Shown here piece by piece: positions 50,901 to 59,563 of a stretch of DNA of 64,000 nucleotides (its first letter is position 1; every line of letters starts with the position of its first letter). Location of the stretch: the NCBI RefSeq assembly GCF_949628265.1, contig NC_088788.1:5084001-5148000 (forward strand), in the 5' to 3' direction. The notes beneath the pieces were generated by a model that made no database searches, was not told the origin of the DNA, and saw only the letters and a program-made list of their open reading frames with translations. The DNA comes from Cloeon dipterum. Its lineage: Eukaryota > Arthropoda > Insecta > Ephemeroptera > Baetidae. The position numbers and the translations under genes are program-made.

Positions 50901-53900
50901 CTTGTAAAATATAATTAGTAATAATTAATTAATTTATTTGAAGATTAAATTGTTTTATTTTGATCTGAATATGTGTGCTACATGGAATTCAGGATAAATT
51001 TAACCATTTATTATCTCGTTAGACTTTTTAATTACTGCTTGGTGCAAATGCAACACGCATTTTTTGGATAAATAATTCATTTTCGATAATTCCATAATGC
51101 TGGAATCTGAGCAATGAAGGCAAAAATTCTGTAAAAATATTCGAGATATTCCACAAATGTGACAAGAACGCGCACATAGCTTTTACGCGCATAGAAAATT
51201 TACAATTCGATTTCTGGAACTGTTGAGGTGGATAAAAAGTACTCTAAAATCTCTTAATTAACCTAGTTAATTATTTAATTATTATTTATATTTAAATTCC
51301 AGCAGCACTAAAAACACTCCTGCGCAATGAGTCGGCATTCCCCTGAACCTGCCTCAGCTGAAAGTGGTGAATATAAGGCTACGAGTCAGCATTTGAGATC
51401 TTTGCTGCATGCCTGGAAATGTGGGCACAAACAGACTCAAGACCAAAGTGGGATGCCCGCACCGGAGGTAAAATTTGGAAGACTTTTTTTCAACTAAATA
51501 AGAATATTTTTATAGTGTCCCTATCCCGGCTGCACGGAAATGAAGGATCTTGTGAACCATATTCTTATCTGCACGAATGACCATTCTTGCGACACGTATC
51601 TCTGCGTGGCATCTAAAACGATTTTATCGCACTGGATGAAGTGCACCGAGCATAACTGTCCCTTATGCTCGCCTTCAAGGCAGATGGAGAACCTGCGTGG
51701 TATTTATAACAAGTTGCAGAAAATCTAAATCTCGCATCAGCATTGTTGATGCGGTTGAATGAAACTCTTTTCAGGAGGACGCTTTTTCAATATGAAAAAT
51801 TATAACATTTTTTTCAGAGGTAGAACCCGCTATATCTGGACTCATCAAGACCATTGAAGACTGTAAGGAAGTCTTAAAAAAGAATAATGAAAAGGCGGAC
51901 AATCTCGAGATCATATTTCAGGACACCATCCATGAAATTGACACAATCGTTAACATTGCTTTGGACGCACAAAATTCTGAAAGTAAGTGACAACTATAGC
52001 TCGTGCATTAATTAATAACAAAAATAATTTTATAAATTTACAAAAACTAAAACCGCTTATATGCAGGATAATTCAATCCGTCCTGCATGATAGATATTAT
52101 AAAAAGTATATGACCTCCTGGACACGAATCTGCTGCGCCCAGAAAGTCCTGGGACACTGAGTCCTTATCAGCAGCGATTTTTGTATGTTTGTAATATAAA
52201 AATATTATTGAAGGAAAGGGTGAAGTCGCAGCTGGACCTCTGAATCCGATTGGATACTTGCAGCGTAACAAGCAGGTTTTGAGCCCTATTTTAGAGACTG
52301 ATGAGAATTCTGTTGGTGAAAACAGCGATCTAGTTCCAGACGACAATACTCATATTAGCCTACCCATGAACTCTGATGTAAGTGTTTTTTCTATTAAAAA
52401 AATAGCGTTTTTAAACTTAAATTTTCACAGATTGAATTGCGCCATACACCAGCAACGAGAACGTATATTGATAGCCAACAGTGTAAGTGCTGTAATATAT
52501 AGGAAATTATTTTAATTTATCAGCTTACTTAAAATTTTTAAATATATCTATTATAAAAGCCCTTATTGTTGGATTAAGCCGCTAACAGATGGCGCCTACG
52601 TATGCTCTCGTAATAAATTTTATTTTAAGGTACTTTCGCTGCGATTTCGGACTCAATCTTGCCACTGTGCATTCTTCACTTAATATTTATTCTTTTGACG
52701 TGCTGAAAACCAAAATCGGTTAAGCCAATCGCTGTAAAATTTTGAAAAACTATTTTTTGACACGTAAACTTTTTTCCAATGTTTCTATGGCAAATGGCTG
52801 GAATGATTTTGGTTTTCAGCACGTCAAAAGAAACTATTTTCAAGTGAAAATGCGCAGAAGAAGGATATTGAGTCTGAAATCGCAGCGGAAATGCCTTAAA
52901 AATAAATTTTAAACAGAGAACATAAATAAATAAATGAAACAGAGAACGGCGCAAAGTTTTTTTTTAACTTAAAGGCGCGTGAAATGAAAAAATGGAAAAG
53001 ATTAAAATTATGGGTGGCTTGCTGGCTGGCGCGACTCAGCCGATAAAAAAGGTCGGTGGCTGGCGGCTCGAGATAAGGACCGGCTGAGTCGGCTGGCTCA
53101 GATGTCTACATGTTTTATATTAACATTCATTGAAAAATCCTAAAAAAGTCCTAAAATAAATTAATTTTTATCAGATCTGAATAAAAACTAAATAATTAGT
53201 ACAGTTTTTACCTCCCGACAAGAAAAGGTAGGCCTTAATTTCTGAAATTCGTTTCATTTAATTAAATAAAAGCTTGATAAAAATTCCTAACTCACTGGTT
53301 TGGGGTCCAAAGGTCTCCATTGTGTCCTCATCATCATCTTCGTCTTCATCCTCTTCATTTTCGCTGCTTTGGCCTTCGTACTCGATGATGGGCAGTTCGC
53401 CGCCAGGAAAGTGGACGGCCAGCCGCTCCATTCGCTCCACGACCTCGACCATGGCCGGCCGTTCAGACGACTCCTTCTCCCAACAACTGGTCATCAGCGC
53501 CTCCAGCGGCGGAGGGCAGTTAGCGATCAGTGGCGGCCGCTGGCCCGTGTGCACCGCCCAGAGAATAGCCACCGTCGCGCCTTTGATGTTGTCGAAGGGC
53601 CGCCGCCTCGTCAACACCTTCGAAAATTGATTGAAATAAGAAATTTGCTGATAAGTCCCAAATAAAATATATTTTTTTAAATTATCATAGTAAAAATTGG
53701 CAAATTATTTATAAAAATTCATTTTAAAACGAATCAAATTAAATAAAACGAAGAAATACCTTTTAAAAGGATTTGCTTACAATACAGATTAAAGAAATTA
53801 AAAGAAAAATCCAATTCTTTAACAAATAAAAAAATCACTCTTCAAGAAATTATTCTTTCTCCATTTACCTCCCACAAAATAATTCCCCAGCTGAAGACAT

Positions 53901-54968
53901 CACACTTCTCCGTGTAGCTGGACCCCTCGAAGACCTCTGGCGCCATCCAGGCGGCCGAGCCCTGGTTGTTGGTCAGATGTCCGCAAGTGGTGAGGTCCCG
54001 CGCCGTGCCAAAATCGCAGATCTTGAGCCTCGTCCCGCCTCGGTCCACGAGCAGCAGGTTTGGCGGCTTCAGGTCGCGGTGAATCACCTTCGGCTGCAGG
54101 CTGTGCAGGTAGGCCACGCCCCTGGCGCACTGCAGAGCCCAGCTGATGGCGTGACCGGCCGTGTACGTCCGGTAGGGCCGGCTGTGCAGCACTACAATGG
54201 ATTTAAATAGGAGAAATTTAAAAATTTGACGAAATTTTGGTGGAATTACATTAAGGGGCAAGTAGGTACAGATCTCGTCATGAGGAAAAACGGTGTGATA
54301 GATTATTTGAAGTTTTTCCTCCTTTATTTAGGCGAGAAATGGTCACGTTACAGTTAGTGACCACTAGTTATTTATCTAATCATGCCAATTTGAAGGAGGG
54401 AAATGAGCTTTGTAATGATCCGATTATTCATAAAAAGCAATTTCTAAAAATAAATAAATAAAGTGTCCCAGAATCAATAAATACAAGGAAAAACTACAGT
54501 AGTGGACCACTTGCACGAAGCAATCTTATTTATGTACATCTAATTATTGATTTCAGTCCGAATTCCAAGCTGGACAATTAACAATAAATTAATTTTCCTC
54601 CTTACGATTGTAGAGGGATCCGCCCTCCGCGAATTCCATCACGAGGCACACGGGCCGGACGGTGCTGGCCCCGTAGAGACGGATGATGTTCTCGTGCCGG
54701 ACGCGGGACAACTGCTTCTTCTCGACGGCAAAGGCGCGCTTCTCCGAGTCGGACTCGATGAACTTGACGGCGACCGGACGCTGCCGCCACTCGGCGCGCC
54801 ACACCACGCCGAACGATCCGCGGCCGACCACCTGAAACGGCGCACACACTTTGCAGACCCGCTCGGCGGCCGTAGGGACACTCGCTCCCGGACACTCACC
54901 TCGACCTTGAACAGCTCCGCCGAGTCGATCTCCTCGACGAACAGTTGCTCCTCCTTCGGCTGCGCCAT
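38964..54968 (-). CDS. Tak1: TAK1 kinase (MAP3K7)
   Basis: Exons: 54968-54900, 54831-54606, 54191-53869, 53617-53296, 48732-48457, optional 47090-47001, 41567-41320 and 39068-38964. Phases agree throughout; 522 aa, or 552 with the optional exon. Kinase domain: glycine loop [11 protein letters not shown], Lys46 in [19 protein letters not shown] with Asp138, CDFGTA with Asp158, [20 protein letters not shown] activation loop and [13 protein letters not shown] Glu/Asp-rich stretch and a variable linker follow. The C-terminal exons ([12 protein letters not shown], then a coiled coil ending [10 protein letters not shown]) match the TAB2/TAB3-binding tail of TAK1. It relays IMD/TNF-type signals to IKK and JNK. 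The 3' untranslated region is CGG-rich and reaches AATAAA-type signals near 38660. Shares a short spacer with the divergent ZAD gene. Confidence 0.96.
39200..39471. mobile_element. Foldback MITE family A, copy 4 (truncated, diverged)
   Basis: Sits in the last intron of TAK1. Keeps CCGCCAACAGATGGCGCCA at the left, GACGTGCTGAAAACCAAAATC in the centre and TGGCACCATCTATTAGCGG at the right. Outer ends are partly lost. Confidence 0.75.
39472..41319 (-). other. Remainder of the last TAK1 intron
   Basis: AT-rich apart from a small GC-richer patch near 40790-40910. No exon recognised. Confidence 0.65.
41576..41640. repeat. Interrupted (CA)n/(TG)n tract at a TAK1 splice acceptor
   Basis: On the minus strand, the transcript sequence just before the acceptor of exon 41567-41320 is TG-rich: two TG runs separated by a pyrimidine-rich segment, then GCGCGCGTGTTGCAG. 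The repeat therefore serves as, or sits in, the polypyrimidine region of this acceptor. Confidence 0.8.
43540..43790. repeat. Dispersed repeat family D, copy 2
   Basis: Counterpart of 18375-18630, same orientation, clearly diverged. Shares GTTTCAAGTAAAGACACAG, AACTTTGCAG and CCTCTTTAAAACCATTTTTT. Confidence 0.55.
43938..44050. repeat. Hairpin MITE family B, decayed copy
   Basis: Matches the loop and inner arm of 18173-18316 (AACAAACACT, GTCGAATTGATTGTTAC, TTTTCTT, CAGGACGGATT). The arms no longer pair well. Confidence 0.5.
44200..44620. promoter_or_regulatory. GC-rich island inside a TAK1 intron
   Basis: Strong CpG-rich block (start GATGGCCCGGGCCCGCGG) with open frames on both strands that are Arg/Pro/Ala-rich and unlike any protein I know. 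It may be an intronic promoter; no exon with matching splice phase was found. Confidence 0.3.
44621..46860. other. TAK1 intron, no gene seen
   Basis: AT-rich apart from a GC-richer patch at about 45860-46080 with repeated CTCGCTCG words. No exon, RNA or element recognised. Confidence 0.6.
46883..46904 (-). CDS. Tak1: Possible alternative first coding exon of TAK1
   Basis: In a GC-rich island, ATG (46904-46902) opens seven codons (MSSAAAS) plus one base, then a strong donor G|GTGAGTGCC. This phase 1 end fits the next TAK1 exon (41567-41320). The product would be MSSAAAS joined to the TAB-binding tail, without the kinase domain. Seen: ATG, donor and phase match. Inferred: that the island is a promoter. 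Confidence 0.35.
47001..47090 (-). CDS. Tak1: Probable 90-base cassette exon of TAK1
   Basis: Flanked by TTGTTTCAG on the left and a GTGAGT donor on the right, in the transcript direction. It is 90 bases long, starts and ends in phase 1 and stays open, adding an Ala/Thr-rich then Gly/Ser-rich 30-residue linker ([19 protein letters not shown]...). It sits between the 48732-48457 and 41567-41320 exons, in the variable linker where mammalian TAK1 also has an alternative exon. Confidence 0.55.
47555..47840 (-). repeat. Dispersed repeat family E, copy 2
   Basis: Inverse-orientation counterpart of 34560-34850; see the shared words there. Confidence 0.6.
49511..49852 (+). CDS. Open frame of unknown status, 113 codons
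   Basis: ATG-initiated frame with moderately complex sequence (for example [21 protein letters not shown] and [20 protein letters not shown]). I recognise no domain. Codon use is AT-rich, unlike the confident exons but like the neighbouring TAZ1 gene. There is no signal peptide or membrane segment beyond a weak hydrophobic N-terminal part. It could be an exon of the TAZ1 gene's neighbourhood, a pseudogene fragment or chance. Confidence 0.25.
   Translation: MTENTITCINFAFETMYCIVCIAFLPKLHTVDYDFEYNMSQLVREIKEQGFGELPLSPKHRLSVSQLEMFGQEDLFQFLCVLGLEKSKVYTVGRLSAANEKVEKGQILYSNSF
50388..50646. mobile_element. hAT-type MITE, copy 2, with perfect 8-bp target duplication
   Basis: Ends CAGCGGGAGCCAGAT and, inverted, CAGGAGGGTCCAGATTC. 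TTAGTTAA occurs at 50380-50387 and again at 50647-50654. Opposite orientation to copy 3 at 62922-63182, with which it shares nearly all its 259 bases. Confidence 0.9.
51327..52502 (+). CDS. Stand-alone TAZ1-type zinc-finger protein, nested in TAK1
   Basis: Exons: 51327-51467, 51516-51699, 51818-51982, 52214-52377 and 52431-52502; phases agree; 241 aa. Residues about 24-105 form a TAZ1 domain as in CBP/p300. All three HCCC zinc sites are visible: HAWKC with CPYPGC, HILIC with CDTYLC, and HWMKC with CPLC. The core words MKDLVNH and SHWMKC are close to those of CBP. A charged helical part ([17 protein letters not shown]) follows, then a polar tail. No bromodomain, KIX or acetyltransferase exon is nearby, so this is not CBP itself. 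TAZ1 domains bind activation domains of transcription factors; a role as adaptor or competitor is inference. Codons are AT-rich, unlike TAK1. A second donor (GTAAGT at 52486) could extend the gene, and exon 4 uses an AAG acceptor. Confidence 0.7.
52557..52905. mobile_element. Foldback MITE family A, copy 5 (right end lost)
   Basis: Begins AGCCCTTATTG, carries GCTAACAGATGGCGCC and GACGTGCTGAAAACCAAAATC with its inverse, and fades after GCCTTAAAA. Lies 55 bases beyond the stop of the TAZ1 gene. Confidence 0.82.
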
Positions 54969-55378
54969 CGGCACGCCGCCGCGGACAAAGAAATCGGGCG
55001 AAAAGAGCGCGGACGACACTTTGGTACCAAAACACCTTAACCCTAGGTAGCCGCCATTTTCCTTCCGGCTGACAGTGTTGCCGCGATGCCCGTTTTGAGC
55101 GCGGTAAACCTGAGTTTTTCGGTGAAATTCAAGTATTTAAGAATAAAATTCTTTCTTTTAGTTGATTTCTTTAAAAACAATTCATGAAAACATCTTTATT
55201 TATTTGTTTTTGGGAATTTTCACCGAAGAATGTGGGTAAAATGCAACGACGCCACACGTGGTATGGGGGCGTGTCCTTTGTTTTCATTCAGCTATCAGCT
55301 GCGGGGGAAAATCAACACAACACAAACACTGACGCCGAAACGGCTGTTGTTGTCGGCTGAGAATTTGACATTTCTGCG
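54969..55378. promoter_or_regulatory. Bidirectional promoter of TAK1 and the ZAD gene
   Basis: 410 bases between two divergent start codons. Contains GCCGCCATTTTCCTTCCGG (about 55050), which reads as adjacent YY1-like and ETS-like sites, the usual make-up of housekeeping bidirectional promoters. No TATA box seen. Confidence 0.55.
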
Positions 55379-56354
55379 ATGGACGCCCTAAAACTTTGCC
55401 GATTTTGCCACCAAAAGGGTCAGATCGATTTGAACCAAGACAAATCGGGTGAATTAGTGAAGAGAATTAAACTGGTCGTTTCATTCAAGGTTTGTTTGCA
55501 ACCTTTACTTCCGTAATACATATTCCTAAAATTTTGACTTATTCCAGTTTGAGCTTCGGCCGGAGCTGTCCACTCTACTCTGCAAGGAATGCTTCAAGGA
55601 TATTAAGACGTCTTACGCGTTTCAGATGAAATGCCTGAAACACGAAAACCTTATGCGGAAGAGAGCAAAACTCCTGGCCCCTGAGGTCAAGGTTGACAGT
55701 TATTCGACTGATGTCAACGAATCCAATACCACCTCAGTAATATCATAATTAGAATTTTTTCTTTAGTGTTAATAATAAAATTCACCAGTTGCTTTCGGAC
55801 TCGGGCCTGCAAGTTCTGCGACAGAACATCAAACAGCTGAACGATCAAATCGCTACAATGAAGCAGGATAAAATCCTTTTCGTGGACAAAATAAAAATTC
55901 TCGAGCAGGAGAGGGATGACCTGAAGAGATCTTTGATGCAGTACACCATAAGTAGGATCTATGTGGTTTTAAAATTGGACTTATTAAAAAATTTCAAATT
56001 GCAGCCCTACCTGATATTACGAAAAACATATCGAGCCTGTTGTCCCGCATGGAGCAGCAGTTCGTCAACATGAACACTCGCATAATTCCTGACAATTACG
56101 TGGAGACGAGAGCCAGGAGTCCCATTGTCTCGATTTCAGTAAACCAAAAGTCCTGCGATTTGGACGATGAAATGTAATTATAGTTATTTCTTATTGGCAT
56201 GGTTTTAACACATTTTTCTAGGGTTATTGGAGACATGAACGAAGATGAGGATGAGGACGAGTTGCTGCTGCAAGGTGTCACGACAATTTGGGATCCAAGT
56301 GCACACAAATCTAATTTTTATACAGTCCTTGTGGCAAGACGACCGATAACTTAG
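55379..56354 (+). CDS. ZAD-domain protein with coiled coil, no C2H2 fingers
   Basis: Exons: 55379-55489, 55548-55736, 55789-55951, 56005-56173 and 56222-56354; phases agree; 254 aa. The N-terminal about 80 residues match the zinc-finger-associated domain: CRFC in the first exon and CKEC in the second form the zinc-binding four-cysteine set, followed by the helix FQMKCLKHENLMRK. The middle (ISRMEQ-like and KQLNDQIATMKQDKILFVDK) is a predicted coiled coil, then an acidic stretch (EDEDEDELLLQG). Insect ZAD proteins normally carry a C2H2 array; none is present here and the frame ends cleanly. ZAD domains dimerise, so a dimerisation partner or chromatin role is possible. No ortholog recognised. 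Confidence 0.75.
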
Positions 56355-56630
56355 GATCGGTGAAAGAAAACTAAAAAATGTATTAAGTGTGGCACATGAC
56401 TGTTGTAATATTTTCATAAACAAAACACTGCCAATAACCTCTAGCATTACATTTTTATTAATTCTAAGTCACTCAAGTTTGTTTATTCATATTTCAGTTT
56501 AATTCTGCTGCAGCTTAGATTTAAGTGAAATAATAATTGTCTATCATGATTTTAACCAGCTTTTCATATCAAAACAAAAAATATAAGAAAAAACAGCAAA
56601 AAATAATGCTTTTTGCTGACCATCCAGTTT

Positions 56631-56958
56631 CCTGAGGGTCGAACTAGGTCAGTTAAATCATTTTCCGATCGAAAAACATTTTGTGACGTGCGAGCAGAGG
56701 CGCAAAGCAAAACGCACGCTGCTTTGGCGCGCAAATCACACGAACCTTTTGGTCACTCCCCCCTGTGACGTCACAGCTCAATGCTAAACACTATGCACGG
56801 CTCTGACGTCAGAGAGGGACGCTTGCGAAGTAGCAATCTAAAGGTTCGTGTCATTTACGCGCCAGAGGAACGTGCGTTTTGCTTTGCACCTCTGATCGCA
56901 CGTCACAAAATGTTTTTCGGTCGGAAAATGATTTAACCGACCTAGTTCGACCCTCAGG
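56631..56958. mobile_element. Foldback MITE with paired CRE sites
   Basis: Ends CCTGAGGGTCGAACTAGGTC and its exact inverse. The arms pair for about 130 bases each, including AAATCATTTTCCGA and ACATTTTGTGACGTGCGA. The centre holds two TGACGTCA palindromes (56766-56773, 56804-56811). No coding capacity; target duplication unclear. Confidence 0.85.
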
Positions 56959-57540
56959 AATCAATTGGAACATGAAACTTTGTGGTTTCATTGGGTCTTG
57001 AAAAAGTTTAAAATAAATGAAGTGTAGAATAAATTGATTTTTATTCTGAATAAAGTTTATTGGCAACCAACAATCATAAAAATCACGCCATTTTCATCCC
57101 TGTGAACAGTAAACGACTATTTTGGCCCACAAGACCGACAAAAAGTCTATGAAACTATTAACAGATTAGGCTTTTCAAACTAGAATGATTCTGAAATGCA
57201 ATTTTCGTTCCAGTCCTATCCAATTCGTAATAATTCTGGTACCCCCTTTTTAATTTTCCGCCACAAATCCCCTGATTTTTAATATTTACTACTCAAATAA
57301 TTATTTAGCTTCATTTTCAGGTAACCAAAATGATGGTTTGGTATTTTATTTGCAGAATTACAACAGTTTAATCCATGATTAACACAAAATGGCGTCAACA
57401 GTAAAGTTAGAGGGTCTAAATAAATATTTCTAGATAACGATTCAGCAAAGATTGCAGTATTTTAGGGCACAGTCTATTTCATTGCTCTTATTTATATTTT
57501 TCTTAAGCTTTAAAACAGGGCCAAAAAGAAGCAAATCGAC

Positions 57541-57575
57541 GCTGGTGCCATCTGTTGAAAGCTTATTAAAGCGCT
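57541..57575. repeat. Relic of foldback family A
   Basis: GGTGCCATCTGTTGAAAGCTT resembles one tip of the family A arm (GGCGCCATCTGTTGG..GCTT). Only this end remains. Confidence 0.35.
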
Positions 57576-57626
57576 AACAATTTTTGAACAACAACCGACT
57601 ACGTCAGTATTCGGACTAGATCACGA

Positions 57627-58193
57627 TTAGCTTTTGGCCTGGTAGAGCCACACGGTGTCCACTCCACTTCCAAACTCGGCCAGCGGTGTCCAGTTAGGCA
57701 GAGGGAACCTGCAGGCGACGACCCTGGCGCCGGAGACCAGCTCGGCTCGCATTTTCCTCTCGAGCTCCTCCATCATCTGCTCGACCCCGAAGACGACGAC
57801 GTCCGAGAACGGCGCCAGGGAGAAGCGGAAGAGGTCTGTCCTGAGGTACCTGGGCCTCGGCCTGGCCATCTGCAGGGCCCTGGCCCTCGAGTACGCCACC
57901 AGCCAGGGATTCAACTCGACGCCGAGGCTCTCGACGCCCAGACTGGCGCCGAGTTCGACGACCCGGCCGTCGCCGCTGCCCAGGTCGACGAGGCGGCGCT
58001 GCACCGGACCCTGGGCGCCGGGCCAGGGTGCCTGCAGGGCCGCCCTGACGTTGGCCAGCTGCTGCGTGGTGGCGGGCACGTACGGCAGGCACACCCTCCG
58101 CAGGGCAGGGGTCACAAAAGGAATGCAGACCGCCGTGACGGCGACGGCGGCGCCGCCACTCAGTCCGATGAGGAAATGACCCACGTCCGGCAT
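57627..58193 (-). CDS. ATPSCKMT: ATP synthase c-subunit lysine methyltransferase (FAM173 family)
   Basis: Single exon, 188 aa. A hydrophobic N-terminus (LIGLSGGAAVAVTAVCIPF) leads into FVTPALRRVCLPYVPATTQQ, a family hallmark. The Rossmann methyltransferase core follows: motif I VDLGSGDGRVV, GVELNPWLVAYSR, FGVEQMM and ARVVACRFPLPNWTP, ending DTVWLYQAKS. In mammals the enzyme trimethylates a lysine of the ATP synthase c subunit in mitochondria. The start at 58193 lies one base after the stop of NME6 on the same strand, so there is no room for its own promoter after NME6; expression from a shared transcript is likely. Human protein is 233 aa with a longer N-terminus. Confidence 0.93.
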   Translation of the reverse strand: MPDVGHFLIGLSGGAAVAVTAVCIPFVTPALRRVCLPYVPATTQQLANVRAALQAPWPGAQGPVQRRLVDLGSGDGRVVELGASLGVESLGVELNPWLVAYSRARALQMARPRPRYLRTDLFRFSLAPFSDVVVFGVEQMMEELERKMRAELVSGARVVACRFPLPNWTPLAEFGSGVDTVWLYQAKS

Positions 58194-58194
58194 T

Positions 58195-58832
58195 TTAAAA
58201 TAAATTTGTGGCTTCGGGGAAGAAAAATTGTATCTCTTTTCGAGCTGATTCCTCCGAGTCGGAGCCGTGGACGGCGTTGCGAGTGTCTGTCAAGCCGTAC
58301 TCGCCGCGCAGGCTCTCAGGGTCGGAGAAAATGGTTCGGAAGACCTTGGTCGGGCCCAGCAGCTGCCGCCACTCTTTTATTGCATCCTCTTTGGCCAGAA
58401 TTTTCACTTCAACTGGCCCACTGAAATATATTCCTCATTACATTCAAGAATTTCTATATTTCAAAGAATTATTTACCTAGCCATAAAATTTACGAGCCGC
58501 TGGTAGAAAAATCTGTCCTTGTGCTCGATGTAGAAACTGGCAGCCTGATTTTCAGAGAGTGAGATCGTTTTAGAAGCGACGACAGTGAATCCGTGGTCAA
58601 GGATGGCTTTATTTACACCCTGGAAAATCACAGAAAATTCTTGAATAAATAAAAAGCTGAATAGAACCGTATTTTTCTACGCAAATTCATATTATGATAA
58701 ATGAAAGTAAGAAATTCATAAAAAGACTTTTTAATATCGTGAATTCTGTACCTGAAGGGCGTGTGGTGCCTTAACAACGTGAGGTTTAATTATGGCCAGG
58801 GTCAATTGCAGCCCTTTCGGCACCACATACAT
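58195..58832 (-). CDS. NME6: Nucleoside diphosphate kinase 6
   Basis: Exons: 58832-58752, 58619-58477 and 58420-58195; phases agree; 149 aa. Starts MYVVPKGLQLTLAIIKP, the first NDK strand. FFYQRLVNFMASGP and WRQLLGPTKVFR follow, then the catalytic motif TDTRNAVHGSDS with active-site His126, and EIQFFFPEA at the end. The GPTKVF spacing and the short C-terminus match NME6 rather than group I NDKs. It is a mitochondrion-linked family member in animals. The stop and the next gene's start form TAAAATG. Confidence 0.93.
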
Positions 58833-59563
58833 TATCACCTCTCGTGCATTTCATTCATATTACCACAAAATAATGTAGGGCAACCAAAGGTCTGGAGAAC
58901 AGCGGCTCCAGTGGCACAGCTGATGGCTTTCAATCAAAACAAAACCATGACCGCATGGATTGAGGCGACGCTAACGCTTCCTGGCGCTATCTCACTGTAC
59001 CAACAAGAAAAGAGTTAATGTCAAGTTTGGCGGCAAATTATATTCGGGAAATTCGCAGGAAAATGGTTAACGTTAATTTTTAAAGCTGTTACAAATTTCA
59101 GATGTTTATTAACCAAATTAAGTTGAGGTTTGAGACTTTTAGACAAGTGTTTAGAGCAAAATTGTCAGTTAAAAAATAAGAAAATTTAAAAAAATTATAA
59201 ATCCGTTGATCTAATAAAAGGTGAAATGTATTTATATTTTTGGATCGACTATTTTTACGATGAATTTTTATGAGATTTTGCTCATCAGTGCTGAATTTGG
59301 GTCAGTAAACTTATATTGCAGAAAATATGGCAGCTTCCATTGTACAGTGTGTTCCGGTTATAAAGCTATAAAAATTGTTATTCCCTTATTGGACATGTTT
59401 TGAGGACAAACCTTCATCAAAATGGAGGAAGTAAATACGCAGCAGTCAACCAACTGAAAACTAGGACAGCAACAAAACAAAAAAAAATTGGAACAGTTCG
59501 GATGCAGTCGCTTCATGGAAGCGTGTGGATGTGCGTTGAATTTCAAATTTCCATCCAGATATT
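58833..59563. promoter_or_regulatory. Divergent spacer between NME6 and the Kunitz gene
   Basis: 731 bases holding the upstream regions of both genes. AT-rich, no TATA box, repeat or coding exon clearly recognised. Confidence 0.4.

Larger units (their letters stand above)
48733..53295. other. TAK1 intron hosting a plus-strand gene
   Basis: 4.6-kb intron between phase-1 matched TAK1 exons. It contains a 342-base open frame (49511-49852), a hAT MITE (50388-50646), the TAZ1 gene (51327-52502), a foldback element (52557-52905) and a hairpin with perfect 11-base arms (53032-53042 and 53081-53091). Confidence 0.8.
56355..57626. other. Spacer between ZAD gene and ATPSCKMT
   Basis: Non-coding. Contains the 328-bp foldback (56631-56958) and a short relic of family A (57541-57575). 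The rest is AT-rich with nothing recognised. Confidence 0.7.
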
